A stretch of 64,000 bases of DNA from Tritrichomonas musculus. Its lineage: Eukaryota; Parabasalia; Tritrichomonadida; Tritrichomonadidae. Within the stretch, counting starts at the first letter, position 1; every line of letters begins with the position of its first letter. Positions 39,001 through 48,480 of the stretch are shown here, in pieces. Where the stretch lies: NCBI GenBank assembly GCA_039105265.1, contig JAPFFF010000025.1:372001-436000 (forward strand), read 5' to 3'. The translations under genes and the position numbers were made by a program. The notes under the pieces are model-generated. The model was not told where the DNA came from, did not search any database, and worked only from the letters and a program-made list of their open reading frames with translations.

Positions 39001-40507
39001 AGGTGAAGATGAAAATGATGATAATAATGAAGAAAAAATTGAAGTTAAACCTAAAGATTTTATTGTTCAATTGTTAGACTTACTTTCGCCTGATAGAGAC
39101 AACGACAGCACAATTTCAATTGCTGACCAATCAGTAGAAGTTATCCAGAGCGAAAATGAACAATTCTGTTTTTGTCCGATTCCTGATTTCATTTACAGAT
39201 CATCACCTCAATTTTGGCAGCTTTTTATAAAATATCGTTCATTGATCAACAAGATTTTACTTAAAAAATTCCAAAAAAATAAAATGGTTGAATTGCCTGG
39301 AATTGTAGGCTTTCTATTATCACTATCAATAAAGCAGTTCCAATCGAGATTGGTGAATAATTATCCAGAGTGTTTCAACTATGATTTCCGTTCAATTTTC
39401 TTCCGTCAATCAATTCACAATGATCTTAATTTTATTAAAGAAATAAATCTTGAAATTGATCAAGATAATATTTTGCAAGACTCATTCAACCAGCTTCATG
39501 ACAAGAAGCCAAAAGACTGGAAACAGAAGATAACAATTTCATATAAAGATAATCAAGGCTTTGATGCTGGTGGTTTAACAAAAGATTGGCTCACGAAATT
39601 GACAAATGAATTAATCAATCCAAACCTTCAAATCTTCGAAGTTTCAGAAGAAAACCAAAATTTGATACCAAGCCGATCATCATTTGCAAAATCGCCAAAA
39701 GGTTTAGAAATGCTGAAGTTTACAGGAATGATTATTGCACGTGCATTAATGCAAGGATTCTTAGTTCCTGCTCATTTTACAAAACCGTTTCTCAAGCAAA
39801 TTCTTCACTTTGAAAGTAAAGTCAATAAAGAAGATCTTATGGATGCTGATCCAATTTTATTTGATTCACTCGAATGGTACCGGAATTATGACTTCGATAA
39901 TAATCTTGAGACAGAAGTCTATTTCGAAATAAATGATGACGAAGGGAATACAATAGAACTTGTTGATAACGGGAGCAAGAAGAGAGTCACAAATGAAAAC
40001 AAGAACGAGTACATTGAACTGAGAACAAAGCATCGTTTGATCGACTCGATTAGTCAGCAAGTTTCTGCTTTTTGTGAAGGTTTTGACTCGATCATTCCAC
40101 ATGAAAAAATAAGGATGTTCTCGCCAACGGAGCTAAACTTTCTGATTTGTGGTGTGTCAAAAATTGATGTTGATGATTTGATGCAGAATGCCACATATGG
40201 AGGCTCATATGATATTGACACTCCTGCTGTGAAGATGTTTTTCGAAACAATCAGCAAATGGGACGATAAAAATTTATCGAAACTTCTTTTATTTATAACA
40301 GGAACATCGACAATGCCTTTAAATGGATTTAACTTTTATAAACAAATTGGAAGACCAATAAAAATAATTCCAGGTGGAGGTGAAAGCAGACTGCCTTGCG
40401 CTCACACATGCACAAACACACTTGAATTGCCTAGATATACATCTGAAGAAGAATTAAATAGGAAGTTATTAACAGCAATTAATGTTAGTGATTTTCAAAT
40501 GAAGTAA
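36059..40507 (+). CDS. HECT-type E3 ubiquitin ligase
   Basis: A 1482-residue protein from ATG. The last about 370 residues are a complete HECT domain: D-A-G-G-L-T-K-D-W-L, G-M-I-I-A-R-A-L-M-Q-G, L-E-W-Y-R-N-Y, F-C-E-G-F-D-S-I-I-P, W-D-D-K-N-L-S-K-L-L-L-F-I-T-G-T-S, and L-P-C-A-H-T-C-T-N-T-L-E-L-P-R-Y. Cys1451 is the thioester cysteine, 31 residues from the end as is usual. HECT enzymes take ubiquitin from E2 onto this Cys and pass it to a substrate. The long N-terminal part is helical solenoid-like with two acidic runs (about 413-437 and 970-993) and a Lys-rich stretch after the first, as in UPL3/TRIP12 or HUWE1-like ligases; I cannot assign a subfamily. Start sits after an AT-rich leader with an upstream stop. 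Confidence 0.95.
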   Translation: MFEFKKEPEKPLLLSQSLIFKGANIIDCIRQSCIDLNESCDDNTINKLLHEAIQYLDKDCSYDVANELISLIEKCFSCLSTDPLPYLSLLSQKSKKNSYYLITFITVLSYLTKNKPDIDFSQYFPFVDEALTEITPQLQNEDRLILFNHEIPFQYKDDVIINLLLSANITREIMDNFLSYITKDDINNHPKYKSLVEKGAEDGFATDLFLAIIMKGPKNKQKVDTSNQINVKTIDLECDLNEDDETDDFDFISDFLESSNPEVKDDLKKSLFKHMLQEKSNLAGYLQIIFENIHGPSTSPKELLEYFGEEYELDKKMFIEILNNVLVLHPEEKVFITQPKYHQLALIQSNFNKRIINKLFRLVHSDPSNFQAYYCLECIANSFPFIFASNPKQVFEAVLPAFEYFQNIFEKPETNDDSDNDHDDDEEEDVEDENDDDKRNKKLKRKHKTIKKHSNKKNESKGKAAMAATSFLLYTLNSTQVFDEFMKWLFDHYAELSLSQISCILYIFVGCSTSHLMHLMVAYFKKYDIFNLTKDWFQRKVPRSIFGVNFNSLLYKFLLVQHNLDQLLSKYDFLTIDNNSKRNQIFYEGSGNHLTHSIDCIPPLRIQILILDKDSADPMTILFQMVNEDYEPSFLMKSRKKNTISDTQVNDFLQIYESLTTRQEVSKNFTFPELKDDITIRKASLLTTKEPWIAKYIMNQEKFPLLSQHQKLLTEVKDELTAEDKSDHSKTIENYSKKDFLRTYRGSTDCLRIIITRIVKTFCMPDELLIKYFEDIPINSDDYETVFSSFKENFKIIESNHLYFDESTLLEINVNMKLLGSFVKNQHKRSISNYRFNNLFFESFGNDLINFVLKPQYRYNQNVLKSSYNLFKVLNNYPARLLHVIGFMILTKDEHLKNVASLLCVGFDDDKEELINFSLLNKEIINEINSDKPSITFLSNIIKASSDIQKSHRTELLDLLEKLLNNYQNSNDSVEEEEKEEGEDENDDNNEEKIEVKPKDFIVQLLDLLSPDRDNDSTISIADQSVEVIQSENEQFCFCPIPDFIYRSSPQFWQLFIKYRSLINKILLKKFQKNKMVELPGIVGFLLSLSIKQFQSRLVNNYPECFNYDFRSIFFRQSIHNDLNFIKEINLEIDQDNILQDSFNQLHDKKPKDWKQKITISYKDNQGFDAGGLTKDWLTKLTNELINPNLQIFEVSEENQNLIPSRSSFAKSPKGLEMLKFTGMIIARALMQGFLVPAHFTKPFLKQILHFESKVNKEDLMDADPILFDSLEWYRNYDFDNNLETEVYFEINDDEGNTIELVDNGSKKRVTNENKNEYIELRTKHRLIDSISQQVSAFCEGFDSIIPHEKIRMFSPTELNFLICGVSKIDVDDLMQNATYGGSYDIDTPAVKMFFETISKWDDKNLSKLLLFITGTSTMPLNGFNFYKQIGRPIKIIPGGGESRLPCAHTCTNTLELPRYTSEEELNRKLLTAINVSDFQMK

Positions 40508-41021
40508 TAAAAATATTTTTTAGATATAGGCCAAAAACATGAAATTATTCATCATTATTTAAATCTTAATTTTTTCTGCCATATATTCCAGTACTTCAAT
40601 ATTGTTATCTTATATATATTCTGATTAATTAGATATATCATCAGTTTATGAAAAAACAAAACAATAAAATTATTATTATTCGCATTGTGACAATTAAAAT
40701 TTATAAATAATAATTATTGATATTTATAATTTTATGTTATATATTTATATTCTGAAAAAAAAAACAAATATTTGCCATGATATTTAACTATAATAAAATA
40801 TATCAAAAAATAAAAAAAATTTATAGGAGAGTTTGATCTGGACTACCTCTATTATTTTCATTAGTCTAATGAAACATGATGATATAATCATTTATTATCT
40901 TCTTTTGAAATATATTTATTAAAAAAAAGAGGCTTTTCATTTTCTTTTAAAAAAAATTTGAAATATAATTTCTGCATAGAGGAGAATAATGATATTGAGA
41001 CAATAATTTATTTTAACTGTT
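40508..41021. other. AT-rich convergent intergenic region
   Basis: Nothing recognised. The 14-mer at 40828-40841 resembles a universal 16S rRNA site, but no other rRNA sequence follows. Confidence 0.5.
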
Positions 41022-41634
41022 TTAACAAATAGAGCAGGATTTCTGTTCATCATTAGGTCGAGAGACAGATTTTGGATAGTCATCGGGCAGTTGAAAATAA
41101 TGTGGGTCATCCAAATATTTTTGAACCAAATCGCTTAAAATGGATTTAAACATAAATTCAATTGAAGCTACATCTTTAATTGTTGTCTTGAATATAGGGA
41201 AGTCATAACCGATGTGCAGCGATGTAAACAGGACAATCATAACCACAATTTTTGGCCCAATCAACACAAATTTTGACTTCATCTAATTCTCTTCTATTGC
41301 TTACATTTACAGCTATAATTGTTGCATGATTGAAGGTTTTAGAACCTAGAAAATGCTTAATAAAATTATCTCTGAGATACGCTGCTGAAACGTCAAATAT
41401 TCTCATTTTAAATTCACCTTTGTCAATTGTCATAGATTTTGTATAGTAATCAAATCCAAGAGACCTATGAAAACCATCACTTTGTTCTCCTCTTAAAAAA
41501 GTTGATATAAGACACGTTTTTCCAGCAAATGTACTTCCAATCATTGAAACATTATATTTGATTTTATTAAATAAAACTTTTTCAGAGGCGAGTGAATTCA
41601 AAAAGTTCTGCAAACTTTTGGTCCATTCAGCCAA
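41022..41634 (-). pseudogene. Rab-like small GTPase with internal deletion and frameshift
   Basis: The first frame (41634 to 41203) reads a Rab-like N-half: Y-N-V-S-M-I-G-S-T-F-A-G-K-T (P-loop GSTFAGKT intact), L-G-F-D-Y-Y-T-K and F-D-V-S-A-A-Y where W-D-T-A-G-Q is expected, then C-P-V-Y-I-A-A-H. A second frame resumes as I-G-Y-D-F-P-I-F-K-T-T and runs to C-S-I-C at the C-terminus, a plausible prenylation tail. The N-K-x-D base-recognition motif and about 25 residues around it are missing at the junction (about 41210-41225). No ATG opens the first frame. It is a broken copy of an already divergent Rab. Confidence 0.7.
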
Positions 41635-41821
41635 ATAGTTGAAACTTTATGTGAGCCATAATAACTTTGGCTGCATATCTTGCTTTGGTTGATGTCTCTT
41701 CAACCAAAAAAACTTGGCCAGATGCTCCATTTCCAAGAGGTTCCAATATTTTATATTTGTCAAGTTGTAAAATAAACTTTGTTAACATTTTGTTTTTAAC
41801 GAGTTTTCTATTGACGATCAT
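41627..41821 (-). pseudogene. protein kinase N-lobe fragment
   Basis: 64 codons from ATG (Met12 is an alternative start): Y-K-I-L-E-P-L-G-N-G-A-S-G-Q-V-F-L-V-E-E and R-Y-A-A-K-V-I, the glycine loop and VAIK-type Lys of a kinase. It stops eight bases into the GTPase remnant that follows on the same strand in another frame. The rest of the kinase is absent, so a deletion has joined a kinase 5' end to a GTPase body. Confidence 0.75.
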
Positions 41822-43944
41822 ATTTTGTGGGATTTAGACTTTTTTCAAAAAAAAAAATTGAATGAAACGTAATAAAACCAAACTATTTTCTTCAAAAATG
41901 TTAGCGAGTTATATATGTTATTACACATCATATATAAAAATTAATACAGTAAAAAAATTAAAATTTTTAGCATATGTTCCAAAGATAATAGCTAAACATT
42001 GTATTTTTAGAGATTATCTACATTTTTCTCAAATAAAAATTAATGAAAAACAAAAATAAAGAGTTTTAACTAATAAGTAATATATGAATAATTATTTTAT
42101 TTAATTTATAATCAATAAATGTTAATTTCAAAATGTTTAAAAAAATTAATGCAATTCAATGAAAGCATTCAAAAAGTTATGAAATTCATAGAAAATAATC
42201 ATCCAAGATCTTATGTGTCAATTGGTCAGATTTTCACATATTTGTTTTATCTCCTATGAATAAATTAAAGCACCATAAAATGATTAAGTATCGAAGGCGA
42301 ATAAAGAAAATAAAATTGAGAGCATAACGATCATTTTAAAAATACCATTATCTTACAAAAAAATTTTAAAAAGTAGATTTTTATCTTAAATATAATATTA
42401 AAAATATCACATTTATATAATAACAAATTTGTAATTCATATAAATAGCATATTTGTATAAAAATAGCTGAATTATTTAAAATACGTTTTTTTGAAACTTT
42501 TGCGTTTTATCACGTTTATTGAATGAGATAAATTTTCAAAAAATTCACAATTTTTTTTATTTTTATAAACTGAGTTCAAAAAACTTTACCTCCATTTCAT
42601 ATTTTAAATCATTTTATCTTTTTTATCAAACAATTTAATTGAATCATTCTTCATTAATAATATATTAGATAATTATCATAATATTAATTAAATTTTAAAA
42701 AATGAATTCATATTTAAAATATAAAGATATGATTATTTTAAATTGAGAGGGAGGTAATGTTTTTTAAACAAAGTTTATTTTATATCACTCTGAATATAAA
42801 ATTTATATTCAGAGTGATATAAAATAAACCAGAGTTGTAATATGATTTGAGAATATCTCTCAAAATTCAATGAAAATTGAGATAAAGGTCCCAAATTTTT
42901 TGAATTAATTGAAATTATTAAATAAATTTTTCAGATAAAAAACGATTATTTTTATTTTATATATTCTAATATTCAATAAAAATAATAATATTTTGAATAT
43001 AAATGCAGATTCATATAATTATATATATATTATTAAAATTATATTTTTATTTTAATAAGATATTTATTCAAATTTTATCAAAATAAAAATAGATTAATAT
43101 AAAAAGAGAGATATGGTTATAAATTGACCTTATAATGTTATTTTTATGTATTTTAATATAATAATAAAGGATTACATTTGATTTAGTTATTAATTTATTA
43201 TTTATTTTTATATATAATTTATTTTAATATTTATATTAAATGTATATATATAATTGATCAAGAAATATATATAATAAATAATACATACTTTCAATGATAT
43301 TCAATTTTCAATAATTAGCATGAAAATAATTTATTGAAATTCTAATCGTCTAACGAGTAAATTGAGAGTTTTCACTCAAATAATTTTGAAAGAATTGAAT
43401 CTATCGTTCGAATTTTTTTGTCGAGGTTCGTTTTCTCGCCAAATACTTGATAAATAATATTTTTGATAAATGATTGTTAATATATAATACTATATTTTTT
43501 TCCAATCTAAAATTTTGGAGTTGAAATTGAGTTCTATTTAAGAATATTTCATTTTGAAAAAATATATTATTTTTTACTGAACAAATAACTGATTTGCTAT
43601 TAATAAACATCAAATGATTTATCTATTTAATTTATTTAATTATCATTAATTTTTTCAGAATGATTTAAATTTGATTTTTCATATACTGCTTTAATAGTAC
43701 TCTTTATTATTATTATATATTATATAATAATGTTATTATTTATATTCAAATGTTTAATTGTTTATATATTGCTTTTTTTATGAGTTATATATAAATTATT
43801 GACTTCAAAAAAATATCTCAATTAATTTGAATAATCTCATAGAATCGGTCAGACTGTTTATATTTTAAAAAAACGAAATGTGAAGTGAAAAAAGTGGACA
43901 ATTTTTTATCTCTCTAAAAATATGTCATAAATTTTTCAATTATT
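41822..43944. other. long AT-rich gene-free region
   Basis: Over 2 kb of extreme AT content with no credible ORF (frames at 41862-42059 and 43401-43613 are AT artefacts). The only strong structure is the palindrome at 42773-42829. The last 100 bp are the 5' flank of the BTB/RCC1 gene. Confidence 0.6.
42773..42829. repeat. perfect 57-bp palindrome (28-bp arms, 1-base centre)
   Basis: The arm GTTTATTTTATATCACTCTG... (42773-42800) is followed by one base and then its exact reverse complement (42802-42829). With 28 perfectly paired bases it can form a cruciform or, as RNA, a long hairpin. No gene is near. In AT-rich DNA short palindromes are common, but not at this length, and this one includes a mixed CACTCTG core. 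Confidence 0.95.
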
Positions 43945-45958
43945 ATGAGCAAGAAATCGTTCATATTATCATCAGCAGGATTAAAAAATCTAGTCCAAAA
44001 TCAAAGTTATGGAGAAGACTTTAAATTTATTTTTGGAGAGCACGAGGTCCAAATGAAAAATCTCTTTGCAGAATTTATTTCTCCAAAAGTTTCACAAATT
44101 CATCAATCAGATCCAACAATTACTTCCATTAATTTTTCTAACACGAATTCTACCAATCAGTCGAAGACTAACTATTTATCTAAAATGAATGAAGAAGTTT
44201 TTTCTCTTTTTGAATCAATTAGTAAAGGAAACTCGATTGATATCGACAAAGAACAATGCTTTCAGCTGCAAATCATCTCAATTCTTTTGAAAAACAAAGA
44301 AATGTTCACGAAACTTGACGAACTTTTTGAAGACGACGAAGAAGATAGTTTTGAGAAGAAAATCAGCGAAAAACTGGGATTTGTTTCATTTCTTGAAATG
44401 TATTCAGATTCAGCAGAAATGTGGAATCAGAGTAAAACTATTGAATACATTGCGCCCAAATTATATTCGATTGATACAGATCAAATAATTGACCTTCCGA
44501 GGACCGTTTTTTATTCAATTTTGAAGAGTGCCAAGCTGACGATTGAAAGCGAAGACTGGCTCCTTGACCTGATTGACAAATTCACTAGCAAAAAAGAAGA
44601 AAAGTGCCAATTTTCAATGAATGACGGTTTGAGTGACATTTATTTCTATGAGGAGGTCAATTTTGACTTTTTGAGTGAAGACAGATTGAAAGATTTCATT
44701 GACAAATTCAATCCGAGTGAAATGACAGTCCCACTCTGGAACAAAATCAGGAAGTGCTTCTACTTCAGCATGAAAGAGCCACCGCAAAAATCATCCAAGT
44801 CAAACGAAAGAGAAGGAAACGGTTTCTATCGTCACATTCAACGATACGCTGAAAATATCGTCGTTGGCGGATATGATGAATACCGTCAGATTGGCGAAAA
44901 CCCGACCAGTAAAAGCAAATATAATGAAGCAGTCATCAACCCTCCTCAGAATTTGCAGCTGGATCCGTCTTCGCTTCTGTCTTACTCGGCCTACAGCATA
45001 CACTCGGTTTCTGTCACTCGTTCCGGCTCTCTGATCGGAGTTGGCTACAACAACGACGGCCGAATCAGTGGCTCGCTCGAGAAGACAGGCATCAGCCGAT
45101 TTAAAGAATTTTCGATGAATGACAGCAGCGGGCGTCCGTTGGCGCCTGTTTCTTCTGTCTGCACTTATTACGGCACTCTCTACATGTTCACAAAAAGTTG
45201 TGGCAGCGGGAGGCAGCTCGTCTTCTGCGATGGTGGAATAAACGGCGGCACCCCAGTTTTTCTTGGCATCGGCAGCCACGAACCAGTGTCACTTTTCGGC
45301 GGCTATTATCATGCAGCTGCGATCTGCGCAGATGGTGAAGTCATCTTCATCAACCGTGACTCAGTCACAAATTCGCCATCGTCACGCATCGATGCTGTTT
45401 CTCTTCCTGGCGGCGAGAAGGCGACGATGGTTGCCTGCCTCGACAAATCAGTTTTTGCGCTGAGCTGGAGCGGGCGGGTCTTCGCGTCAGTCGTCGAATC
45501 ACGAAGCTGCGTCCTCAATTTTTCAGAGGTTTCAGAACTGTCAGGCCAAAAAGTCGTCTGGCTCGAGTGATCACTGCCTGGCAGTCAGCAGTGAAGGCCG
45601 AGTCTTTGGGCGTGGATCAAACAGTCATGGCGAACTCGGCTTTGAGGAAGGAAGAAGTGAAGTTCCCTCGTTCACAGAGATTTCGTCACTTTCTGGCCAG
45701 GAAATCAGGGCAGCCTACGCCGGATGTAATCATTCACTTTTCGAGACGCGAAAAGGCAGAGTCCTCGCCTGCGGATCCAACTATAGTGGCCAACTCCTCC
45801 TCAATGGCCTAAGCAACGAATACGTTTATTCGCCAACCGAGACGACGATCACAGGCGGTGCCACATTCTGTGTTGCAGGTAATTGTATGAGTGCTGTTTT
45901 CATCGGTGGAGATCCGCCGCCAAACACACCAAACATGCCAGTCCGCTATCAACACTAA
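43945..45958 (+). CDS. BTB-like / RCC1-repeat protein, one frameshift
   Basis: The first frame (ATG at 43945, stop at 45570) gives 541 residues. The N-terminus is the trichomonad BTB-like entry (F-K-F-I-F-G-E-H-E-V, then F-I-S-P-K-V-S-Q-I-H, S-D-P-T-I), followed by helical sequence to about 300 and RCC1 blades (V-G-G-Y-D-E-Y-R-Q-I-G; S-G-S-L-I-G-V-G-Y-N-N-D-G; A-D-G-E-V-I-F-I). From 45566 the adjacent frame continues the propeller (S-D-H-C-L-A-V-S; G-S-N-S-H-G-E-L-G; G-S-N-Y-S-G-Q-L) to a natural stop at 45956-45958. One frame change separates them; it could be a real lesion or a sequencing error. From about 44550 GC rises to near half, unlike every other gene here. It is possibly an RCC1-like adaptor. 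Confidence 0.8.
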
Positions 45959-45999
45959 GCAACTTAAATTGAAATAAAATTTTATTCAGAAGTTAAATG

Positions 46000-46450
46000 T
46001 TTATCTTTTTAAAATATGAAATACTATTTTTTTTTTTTTTTTTTTTTTTCAATTCAACGATTCTTTTTTATATATATAACATTTCATTTTGGACTACAAT
46101 TTTTACAAATGTTGATTACAGATTTCAAATTCTGCATAAGACCATAACATTTTATCATAATCTAAGAAAAATGAATCTTTTAAAACAAATTGCTATAATC
46201 CCTTCAACTTTTTACTTCAGTTGTCACTTTTTCTTAAATCTAATATATATTCCAGGTTTGAGAACTTTCCATAGATGCTTCATTAGTGAATTTTCTGCCA
46301 ACTCTGAAAGATTTTGGTATTTTAACTTTATAAACCATTGATATGGCTCCTTCACTATTTTTTTCTTTATCATTAGTTTCATCTCTATCATTATTTTTAT
46401 TTTTAAGTTTAGATTTATATCTGAATTTTCAACATGCTCAACAATACAAT
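46000..46450. other. convergent intergenic region with long T-run
   Basis: It contains a T-run at about 46028-46049 and no recognised gene. Frames on the plus strand at 45997-46597 are low-complexity and not convincing. Confidence 0.4.
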
Positions 46451-47465
46451 TTATATAATATTACTATGACTAGTAGCAGGTCTTCCAATCACTCCTTTCT
46501 TCAAACTTTTTCCAACTTTTTGGTTGTCCATATTTGCAGTCACGATTGCTCTTTCAAAAGTTGTTGGTGGCTCGTTTTTCTGAACGATTGGCTTTGAAGC
46601 AGGTCTTTTCTGAGCATCCTGCTTCTTCACCTTTTTATCCAATGAATTCACGCGAATTGCAGGTCTCAAACTTTTTGAATTCTTGTTTATATTTTCATAT
46701 GCATCAGGTGAAGTGATGAATTGCATTGCCTGCAAAGCGGAGATCAATTTCTTCTGTTCATTGTTGATGTATCTGTCTTTCTTTGGAGCCCATTTTCTGA
46801 TTGATTCAATTTCTTTTTCGGCCATGTTTGTTAGTCCAGAAAACACTCCTCTAAAGACGGATAGAAGACGGTTAGATTCGTCTTCAAAAGTTGTCAAAAT
46901 GCTGAGTTTGTTAGCACGTGCAAGAACTCGCTTCTTTGTAGGGAAAGCTTTGTATTTATCTTCGTCAAAAGCGATCACATTTTCTTTCTCATTTGACTCT
47001 TTCTCTTCGATACTTCGTGCGATGTGACCCTGTCTTATCGTCCTCTGAAAGAGGCACCAAATTTTAAAAGCTTATAACACGAGGCAATGCAGGCTGGTTA
47101 TCATATTTCACTTCTTCGAAAACAGGCGTGTTTGTTCGAATTTGGGAAGCAGAAGAAGTGCTCGATGCTGTCCTGCTCATTGGCGTCTTTGGCCTGGATC
47201 TGGGAACGATGACGCGTGCGTTAGAAGCAGTTGAAGATGAAGAGAAATTATTAGAGATTTATTTCTTGAGGCAGATAAACAGAATGACAGTGAAAACAAC
47301 AAATTTTTCCATCTTCAATTACATTCGTGCTGGAAACAACAGAATTGCTTGTTTTAGTGGATGTGCTTTGTGTAGTAGTACTGCATTGAGTTTCAGATGT
47401 TGATGAACTATAGTTTGTGATTTTTTCTTTGCTTTGACTTTGTGTGATTTTGCTAGTACTTGCTG
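46451..47465 (-). CDS. Ser/Thr-rich, basic protein of unknown function, interrupted frame
   Basis: Three protein-like segments follow one another on this strand. Segment 1 (about 47465-47270) is Ser/Thr-rich and ends with I-C-C-F-H-C. Segment 2 (about 47265-47080) is Ser/Arg-rich and ends N-Q-P-A-L-P-R. Segment 3 (about 47055-46451) opens R-T-I-R-Q-G-H-I-A-R-S-I-E-E, has a helical middle (F-R-G-V-F-S-G-L, I-R-K-W-A-P-K-K) and a basic tail. No single ATG-started frame joins them. Between segments 2 and 3, removing a stretch that starts GTTATAAG and ends CTTTCAG (about 34 bases) would keep phase, so very short introns are one explanation; decay is the other. I recognise no domain. Confidence 0.45.
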
Positions 47466-47698
47466 TTTTTTATTTTATTTTATTTTTAATAATTGAAATT
47501 GGCAGATTTGATTCATTAATTATCAAATCAAAAGCATAATCTGGTTTATTTGTTCATTCAGAAATACTCTAATTTTCAAAGCATGCTAACATAAAACAAC
47601 CAAAAGAGTGCAAAATTGAAAATGAATCCAATTTTGCAAACTTTGGTATGAAAAAGTTTGAAAATTTTGAAAATTTTCGAACGTTTACTTTTTTTAAA

Positions 47699-48154
47699 AT
47701 GGGAGATCAATCATTTGTTATTTCTGTTTCTTTAAAATCAGGTTGCTATAGACATATCCAAATATCTGGTGAAGCTACTTTAGAAGATCTTTCTTCTTTT
47801 ATACTGGAAGCTTTTAAGTTCGATAACGATCATTTGCATGCATTTTTTATGGACAATAAAATTTACAGCCCAGATAATTGTTACTATTCAAAAGGTTCAG
47901 AAGAAAAAACAACAAACACATCCCAAATTAAATTAAATCAATTAGAATTGACAAAAGGAAAGAAATTTAAATATTTATTTGACTTTGGGGAATCATGGGA
48001 ATTTCAATGCAATATTCTCAGTGTTTTAAATGAAAAAACTGATGCTCCAAAAATTGTTAAAACTAAGGGCGAGGCTCCAAGCCAATATGGTGGTTTTGAA
48101 GAAGAAGATGAAGAAGAAGAAAAAGAAAAGGACCAGAAAAATCCTAAAAAATAA
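47699..48154 (+). CDS. PRiA4_ORF3-like (IS1096 accessory-type) protein
   Basis: A 151-residue protein from the ATG at 47699; an earlier in-frame ATG (47648) adds only a Phe/Asn-rich stretch. It shows the whole signature: L-E-D-L-S-S-F-I-L-E-A-F, D-N-D-H-L-H-A-F, then G-K-K-F-K-Y-L-F-D-F-G-E-S-W-E-F, and a final G-E-A-P-S-Q-Y-G-G-F. The domain is common in bacteria, on plasmids and mobile elements, and is scattered in protists; its biochemical role is unknown. An acidic then Lys-rich tail (about 135-151) is a eukaryote-style addition. It has no signal peptide. Transfer from bacteria at some point is likely, but base composition matches the host now. Confidence 0.8.
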   Translation: MGDQSFVISVSLKSGCYRHIQISGEATLEDLSSFILEAFKFDNDHLHAFFMDNKIYSPDNCYYSKGSEEKTTNTSQIKLNQLELTKGKKFKYLFDFGESWEFQCNILSVLNEKTDAPKIVKTKGEAPSQYGGFEEEDEEEEKEKDQKNPKK

Positions 48155-48480
48155 GTACTTCATTTTATAAAGCTTTTTTTTCTTTTTAGTTCTTTTATTT
48201 TTATTTCACTTCTGATTTTTAATTCAATCAAAAAAAATATAATTATCATAATTTTTCAAAAATAAGAATATATTTAAAAATTAGAAGATTTACTAGTCAA
48301 AACTGTCAATAAATATTCTCTTTTATTCAAAGTTGAAGAACTTTTTTTCCTAATGATTTTGATACTGGCTTTCTAGTTCCAATTAATATAATAATCATTT
48401 CAATGTTATTTTAAAATTATAACAAAAGACAAGAAAAAAATATCACAAACCAATATTAACAACAGAAACTCTTTTTAATT
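48155..48480. other. convergent AT-rich intergenic region
   Basis: No feature seen between the PRiA4-like gene and the remnant on the other strand. Confidence 0.45.

Noticed and set aside
40828-40841. AGAGTTTGATCTGG resembles the conserved 5' site of bacterial 16S rRNA.
   Set aside because: The following bases do not match rRNA, the neighbourhood is AT-rich intergenic, and no other rRNA segment is present. A chance match.
44800-45518. Several antisense and shifted frames over the BTB/RCC1 gene.
   Set aside because: They follow from the high GC, which removes stop codons; the sense frame carries recognisable BTB and RCC1 motifs.
46343-46597. A leucine/serine-rich frame that looks like a membrane segment.
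   Set aside because: It overlaps antisense to the better-supported basic protein on the minus strand, and its hydrophobic run comes from a T-rich tract.
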